NCBI RefSeq assembly: GCF_024345225.1
Contig: NZ_BROD01000001.1
Coordinates: 3,484,516-3,548,515, forward strand
DNA length: 64,000 nucleotides
From: Clostridium sp. TW13
GTDB lineage: Bacteria > Bacillota > Clostridia > Clostridiales > Clostridiaceae
Direction of reading: 5' to 3'
Made by a program: the position numbers and the translations under genes. A model generated the notes under the pieces. That model worked only from the letters and a program-made list of their open reading frames with translations. It was not told the DNA's origin and searched no databases. The stretch's first letter is position 1. Each line of letters begins with the position of its first letter. Below are positions 60,855 to 64,000 of the stretch, in pieces.

Positions 60855-60905
60855 TTCTTACTTTAAAATAAATTTATATTGAAAAGTGTTCAATATGCAC
60901 TTTCG

Positions 60906-60945
60906 AATAACAGGAAATTCTTTATCAAAAGAGTTTCCTGTTATT
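60906..60945 (+). terminator. Terminator of the cotJ operon
   Basis: AATAACAGGAAA...TCTTT pairs with AAAGA..TTTCCTGTTATT, then TCTTT. It is about 50 nt past the cotJC stop. Confidence 0.8.
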
Positions 60946-61075
60946 TCTTTAATGGTAACAACTTAATAAATAATTATATATTTATTAACCTTTTGTTTTA
61001 ATTACTAATATAACTGCTTAAATTCTTGCCCATCAAAGTTATTCCTATCCTCAAACATCCTTTACATAAAAAACT

Positions 61076-61097
61076 CTCCAAGTAATGATACTTGGAG
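61076..61097 (-). terminator. Rho-independent terminator of the VOC gene
   Basis: CTCCAAGTA pairs with TACTTGGAG across a 4-nt loop. On the minus strand it is followed by AGTTTTTTAT. Confidence 0.8.
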
Positions 61098-61129
61098 CGT
61101 CAGAAATACTTATAATATAATCAAGACAA

Positions 61130-61594
61130 TTATGTTTCACTGCACATTTTAACGAATTCAATTGGATGTTGAATGATTTTTGCAGTTTCTTCTATTGAAT
61201 AGCCTTCTGCAAGATAACGCTTTGCTATTACCTTCATAGATTCACCTATCTCAATAATATGATGATCTGGATCATAAATACGAACACCTCGTTGCTGCCA
61301 TTCAAATTTTCTTACTTCATGAACATATTCTATATTCTTATATTCATTCAATTTTTCTATAAATGCATCAAAATCATCTACTTCAAAATAAAGTTCCATA
61401 TTATGTGACTTTTCTACTATTGAATCAGGTGGTAACCCAACAAGCCAATCAAAACCTTGCTGTATTGCAAAACCACCACTAAAGGTTACATTGGCTCCCA
61501 AATCTAATACAACTTTTTGGTCAAAAATCTCTCCATAAAACTTTTTAGAAACTTCAACATCTTTAACAGCTAATAACGCTACTCTAAATTCCAT
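61130..61594 (-). CDS. VOC-family (glyoxalase/bleomycin-resistance-like) protein
   Basis: A 154-residue protein with a VOC fold (about residues 1-120) including VKDVEVSKKFYGEIF and GVRIYDPDHHIIEIGE, with the metal-ligand Glu near the end of the second half. A helical tail of 35 residues (AEGYSIEETAKIIQHPIEFV) follows, which is unusual and looks like a binding helix. It follows the DUF3795 gene by 19 nt. Substrate unknown. Confidence 0.85.
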   Translation of the reverse strand: MEFRVALLAVKDVEVSKKFYGEIFDQKVVLDLGANVTFSGGFAIQQGFDWLVGLPPDSIVEKSHNMELYFEVDDFDAFIEKLNEYKNIEYVHEVRKFEWQQRGVRIYDPDHHIIEIGESMKVIAKRYLAEGYSIEETAKIIQHPIEFVKMCSET

Positions 61595-61613
61595 GACTCT
61601 TCCCCCATAAACT

Positions 61614-61886
61614 CTATTTATTATTACACTGGCATACCCATTTTCTGCATTGATCTATTCTTTTGCCATCATCACCTTGTTCTTTATCATATGCAAATTC
61701 ATTAAGCAAATCACAGGGAAACTCACTACATTGCCCACAATGAGAAAACTCTTTACCTTCACAGCAAGACTTTACAGAACAGCTATCTCCCCAAAAAGGC
61801 TTATCTATATTTGCACAACCTTTACAATTAACTTTTTCTTTATACTCACATTCTGAGCATAAAATACCACATCTAGATTCTATCAT
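61614..61886 (-). CDS. DUF3795 cysteine-rich protein
   Basis: A 90-residue protein with 14 cysteines (CGILCSECEYKEKVNCKGC, then CSVKSCCEGKEFSHCGQC and CDLL). The Cys pattern matches DUF3795, likely to bind metals or Fe-S clusters. It starts after GGGGGAGAAA and is probably in one operon with the VOC gene. Function unknown. Confidence 0.85.
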   Translation of the reverse strand: MIESRCGILCSECEYKEKVNCKGCANIDKPFWGDSCSVKSCCEGKEFSHCGQCSEFPCDLLNEFAYDKEQGDDGKRIDQCRKWVCQCNNK

Positions 61887-61939
61887 TACTTTCTCCCCCA
61901 GTATTTTTAAATTACTTAATATCCTATATTAATAGTACC

Positions 61940-62791
61940 TCAGTATTTGAAAGATTCATTGTAAAAATCGGACATATTTTTAAGAAAAGCATCAGGTGAA
62001 ACACCACATATGTGCTTAAAATCATGGGTGAAGTGTGATTGATCGAAATAACCTAAAACCTGAGATATATTCAAACAGCTTTTATAGTCATATTTCTTAA
62101 ATAAATTCATGGAATAGTTTATTCTCGCAAGTCTCAAAAACGTCTTTGTGCTTACCCCAATATATTCATTAAATAACCTATTGAGATGACGTTCACTAAC
62201 ATAGTTCTCTGAAGATAATTGTTTAACAGTTAATATTCCATTTGTAAATTTAATTATATCTAAAGCAGAAGTTATAACTTCATGCTGACTTTTATTTTTC
62301 TCTATAATCCTTAAAAAGATTGTATCAACCATGTAAATTAAATCATCTACATTATTACTTACTTCCATTGCACGATATAAGGCAGCTTCTAAAACTTTAC
62401 TAACTTGTCCAACTTCCGTCTGAATATCACACAATTCTGATTGTTTAATACCACTGATTACACCTAATCCACCTGGCATAAACTCAACGAAGAATCTTAT
62501 CTTGGGCAAATCAAAATCCTTCTTTACTATTACAGTTTTTGTTGTTGCCCCCCATATACTTGATGAAATCTTGTTATTTTCATAGGTATATATAATGCAT
62601 CCACTTGAATCTGGTATTAAAGTTAAATCAGTAATACACTCACTTCCTTTCTTTATTTCATCTTTATCTGGAAATGATATTGTATAATGTGCAATATATT
62701 TTCTTAGTAATGGATGAGGTGCTATATAAATTTGATTAGGATTTTCTCCTATCTTTAAGTGTTCTTTTATAGAAATATCATCGAAAAACAT
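61940..62791 (-). CDS. AraC-family transcriptional regulator
   Basis: A 283-residue regulator: an N-terminal sensing domain (about residues 1-165, cupin-like) and two HTH motifs at the C-terminus (VKQLSSENYVSERHLNRLF and LNISQVLGYFDQSHFTHDFK, ending HICGVSPDAFL). This is the typical XylS/AraC layout. Its target may be the VOC/DUF3795 pair downstream or the acetyltransferase upstream. Ligand unknown. Confidence 0.9.
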   Translation of the reverse strand: MFFDDISIKEHLKIGENPNQIYIAPHPLLRKYIAHYTISFPDKDEIKKGSECITDLTLIPDSSGCIIYTYENNKISSSIWGATTKTVIVKKDFDLPKIRFFVEFMPGGLGVISGIKQSELCDIQTEVGQVSKVLEAALYRAMEVSNNVDDLIYMVDTIFLRIIEKNKSQHEVITSALDIIKFTNGILTVKQLSSENYVSERHLNRLFNEYIGVSTKTFLRLARINYSMNLFKKYDYKSCLNISQVLGYFDQSHFTHDFKHICGVSPDAFLKNMSDFYNESFKY

Positions 62792-62821
62792 AGCAATTCT
62801 CCTACATACTTTATTACCTAT

Positions 62822-63310
62822 TTACTCTGTCAATTCTTTATAATATCTAATCTGATCTCTATTATCAATAAAAACTCTATCCACCATTTCAAATCCCACA
62901 CTCTCATAAAAATTTCGAAGTCTAGGTCTAAAAGTGCCACAGTTAAGTCGTAAGGATTTTATACCTTGTTTCCTGCATAGTAATTCTGCTGATTCAATTA
63001 TCTTTCTACCATACCCCTGCTTGCTGAATTCCCTTGATACAGCTAACTTATGTATAATACCCGTCTCATTTTTGTTAAGCTCACTCCAAAAAAGAGGATC
63101 ATAGAATTGCAAAATATACACACCAACTAACTTTTCATCCTCGTAACATAATTTCATTTCAGTAATATCATAATTTTTCAGTAATTCAGCAGGGCTTAAA
63201 TTCTTCGCCTTCCACATGGATTGCCCAATTGAGTCTAACCACTTAGCTGAGTCAGTTAAAATCTTTGAAAATAATTCAATATTAGTTTCATTTACATTAA
63301 CAATTTGCAT
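62822..63310 (-). CDS. GNAT-family N-acetyltransferase
   Basis: A 162-residue acetyltransferase. The acetyl-CoA loop is VSREFSKQGYGRKIIESAELL, preceded by VGVYILQFYDPLFW and followed by LRLNCGTFRPRLRNFYESVGF. The N-terminal WLDSIGQSMWKAKNLSP segment is typical of the subfamily. It lies upstream of the AraC-family gene on the same strand. The substrate is unknown. Confidence 0.9.
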   Translation of the reverse strand: MQIVNVNETNIELFSKILTDSAKWLDSIGQSMWKAKNLSPAELLKNYDITEMKLCYEDEKLVGVYILQFYDPLFWSELNKNETGIIHKLAVSREFSKQGYGRKIIESAELLCRKQGIKSLRLNCGTFRPRLRNFYESVGFEMVDRVFIDNRDQIRYYKELTE

Positions 63311-63718
63311 TTATACACATCTCCAAGTACATTTTGCTTTTTACCTATAGTTCTATTAAATCGTAAATATCTACTTTCTTAAATCCAATATAAACCACTT
63401 TAAGTAATTATGCTATATCTTTTCAATATTTTATACAACAGTTATAAAGCCTATTTTAATTTGTAAATCACTATGCAAACGCTATCTAACAAATAAACTT
63501 AAATTTATAATAGAATAGCTTTTAATAAATGCACTCTAGTGACATTAAGGCTAAACTGATAAATAAACTAATTCCTTCTTAATTTAATCAATAACTAAAG
63601 GGCAAGTTGCTACTTACCCTTTTTACTTAATTATAAACAATAATTTATACTATACTCTACTAGCCATTTTATTGCAGTATCTAATATATACTTCTAAATT
63701 CTTATTATTTTCTTATTT
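63311..63718. other. 408-bp gene-free region
   Basis: It has no credible ORF. A hairpin AAAGGGCAAGT/ACTTACCCTTT (63597-63622) followed by T-rich sequence on both sides is the likely terminator of the partial gene at 63719. The rest is AT-rich and should carry the promoter of the acetyltransferase gene. Confidence 0.6.
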
Positions 63719-64000
63719 TTACCAAGAATAATTGAATCTACATGTAAGTAACGATTTTTTTAAATCATAATTCTTTAAATTATATACTTTAATATTGAAA
63801 GTATAAGATACTTGATGCTTTGCATCTACGGTTATCTTACTTAGTTCTGCATTATTGATTGTAGTGTAGAAACTACGTCCATTTGCATCCTTAATGTTTA
63901 CATAGAAATTCTTTATTCCGTAATATTTACTTGTTCCAGTATTATAAAAATATCCTTTGACTTGTACATTATTAGCACTTGTTTTTATTATGCTTGTCGT
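63719..64000 (-). CDS. C-terminal part of a surface or secreted protein (SLAP/FxLYD-like domain)
   Basis: The minus strand is open from the window end to the TAA at 63719-63721, giving 93 residues with no start codon, so the gene begins outside the window. The sequence (VQVKGYFYNTGTSKYYGIK, then FYVNIKDANGRSFYTT, closing CRFNYSW) is beta-rich with the strand pattern of SLAP or FxLYD-type domains, which occur at the ends of exported proteins in Firmicutes. The identity of the whole protein cannot be told. Confidence 0.65.
   Translation of the reverse strand, partial: TTSIIKTSANNVQVKGYFYNTGTSKYYGIKNFYVNIKDANGRSFYTTINNAELSKITVDAKHQVSYTFNIKVYNLKNYDLKKSLLTCRFNYSW

Noticed and set aside
1-64000. 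CRISPR arrays, tRNA or rRNA genes, intact transposases, prophage
   Set aside because: No regularly spaced direct repeats, no tRNA-like folds with CCA ends, and no transposase, integrase or phage structural proteins among the frames read.

Overview
The window is a stretch of an AT-rich, Gram-positive, anaerobic, spore-forming chromosome, most likely Clostridium sensu stricto. The evidence is the strong AGGAGG-type ribosome binding sites, a complete anaerobic sulfite reductase operon (asrABC), an anaerobic cobaltochelatase (cbiK), the spore-coat operon cotJABC, DUF421/DUF1657-type spore genes and a spoIIP fragment. No rRNA, tRNA, CRISPR array, phage or intact transposase was seen.

Layout. 1-9.5 kb: a gene cut by the window start, a TPR protein, a two-gene peptide/drug-type ABC exporter, an AgrC/AgrA-like two-component system and a tocopherol-cyclase-like protein. 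9.5-17.7 kb: uvsE, three membrane proteins that each begin with a cytoplasmic zinc ribbon (one TcaA-like, one with a von Willebrand A domain), an HD hydrolase and a PadR/HAAS-type pair. 18-25 kb: a CPBP protease, an AviRa-like rRNA methyltransferase with an unusual leader, and a heterodimeric multidrug ABC exporter with its MarR regulator and two matching operators. 25-31 kb: a DUF421 + DUF1657-like pair and two copies of a zinc-ribbon + DUF2085 cassette, between which lie an acetyltransferase, an MFS transporter and an XRE-TPR regulator. 31-36.8 kb: small accessory genes, two decayed genes, a candidate structured RNA with an upstream 10-codon ORF, a serine hydrolase and an HxlR/Bcr-type efflux pair.

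36.9-51.9 kb is the metabolic core, all on the minus strand: Crp-family regulator, FNT-type channel, asrA, asrB, asrC, then hemA, precorrin-2 dehydrogenase, hemC, cobA-hemD, hemB, hemL, cbiK and a three-gene set (cytoplasmic substrate-binding-like protein, HypB/UreG-like GTPase, ABC ATPase without permease). Glutamyl-tRNA is turned into uroporphyrinogen III and then sirohydrochlorin, which can supply siroheme to AsrC or cobalt-sirohydrochlorin for cobamides. AsrABC reduces sulfite to sulfide and the channel is the likely sulfide exit. The permease-less three-gene set at the end of this pathway is the most interesting undescribed candidate.

52-64 kb: regulators with their targets (TetR/flavoprotein, DUF2268/MerR-TipAS under a textbook 19-bp-spacer promoter, TetR/exported TIM-barrel), a LUD protein and a methyltransferase, the cotJ operon, small cysteine-rich and acetyltransferase genes, and the 3' end of a surface-protein gene.

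Two dispersed repeat families run through the window: a structured element bounded by TTTAT and TTGAT (three copies), and a roughly 50-bp palindromic element with AGGCATCTGAAAATA-like ends (three good copies and three degraded ones).
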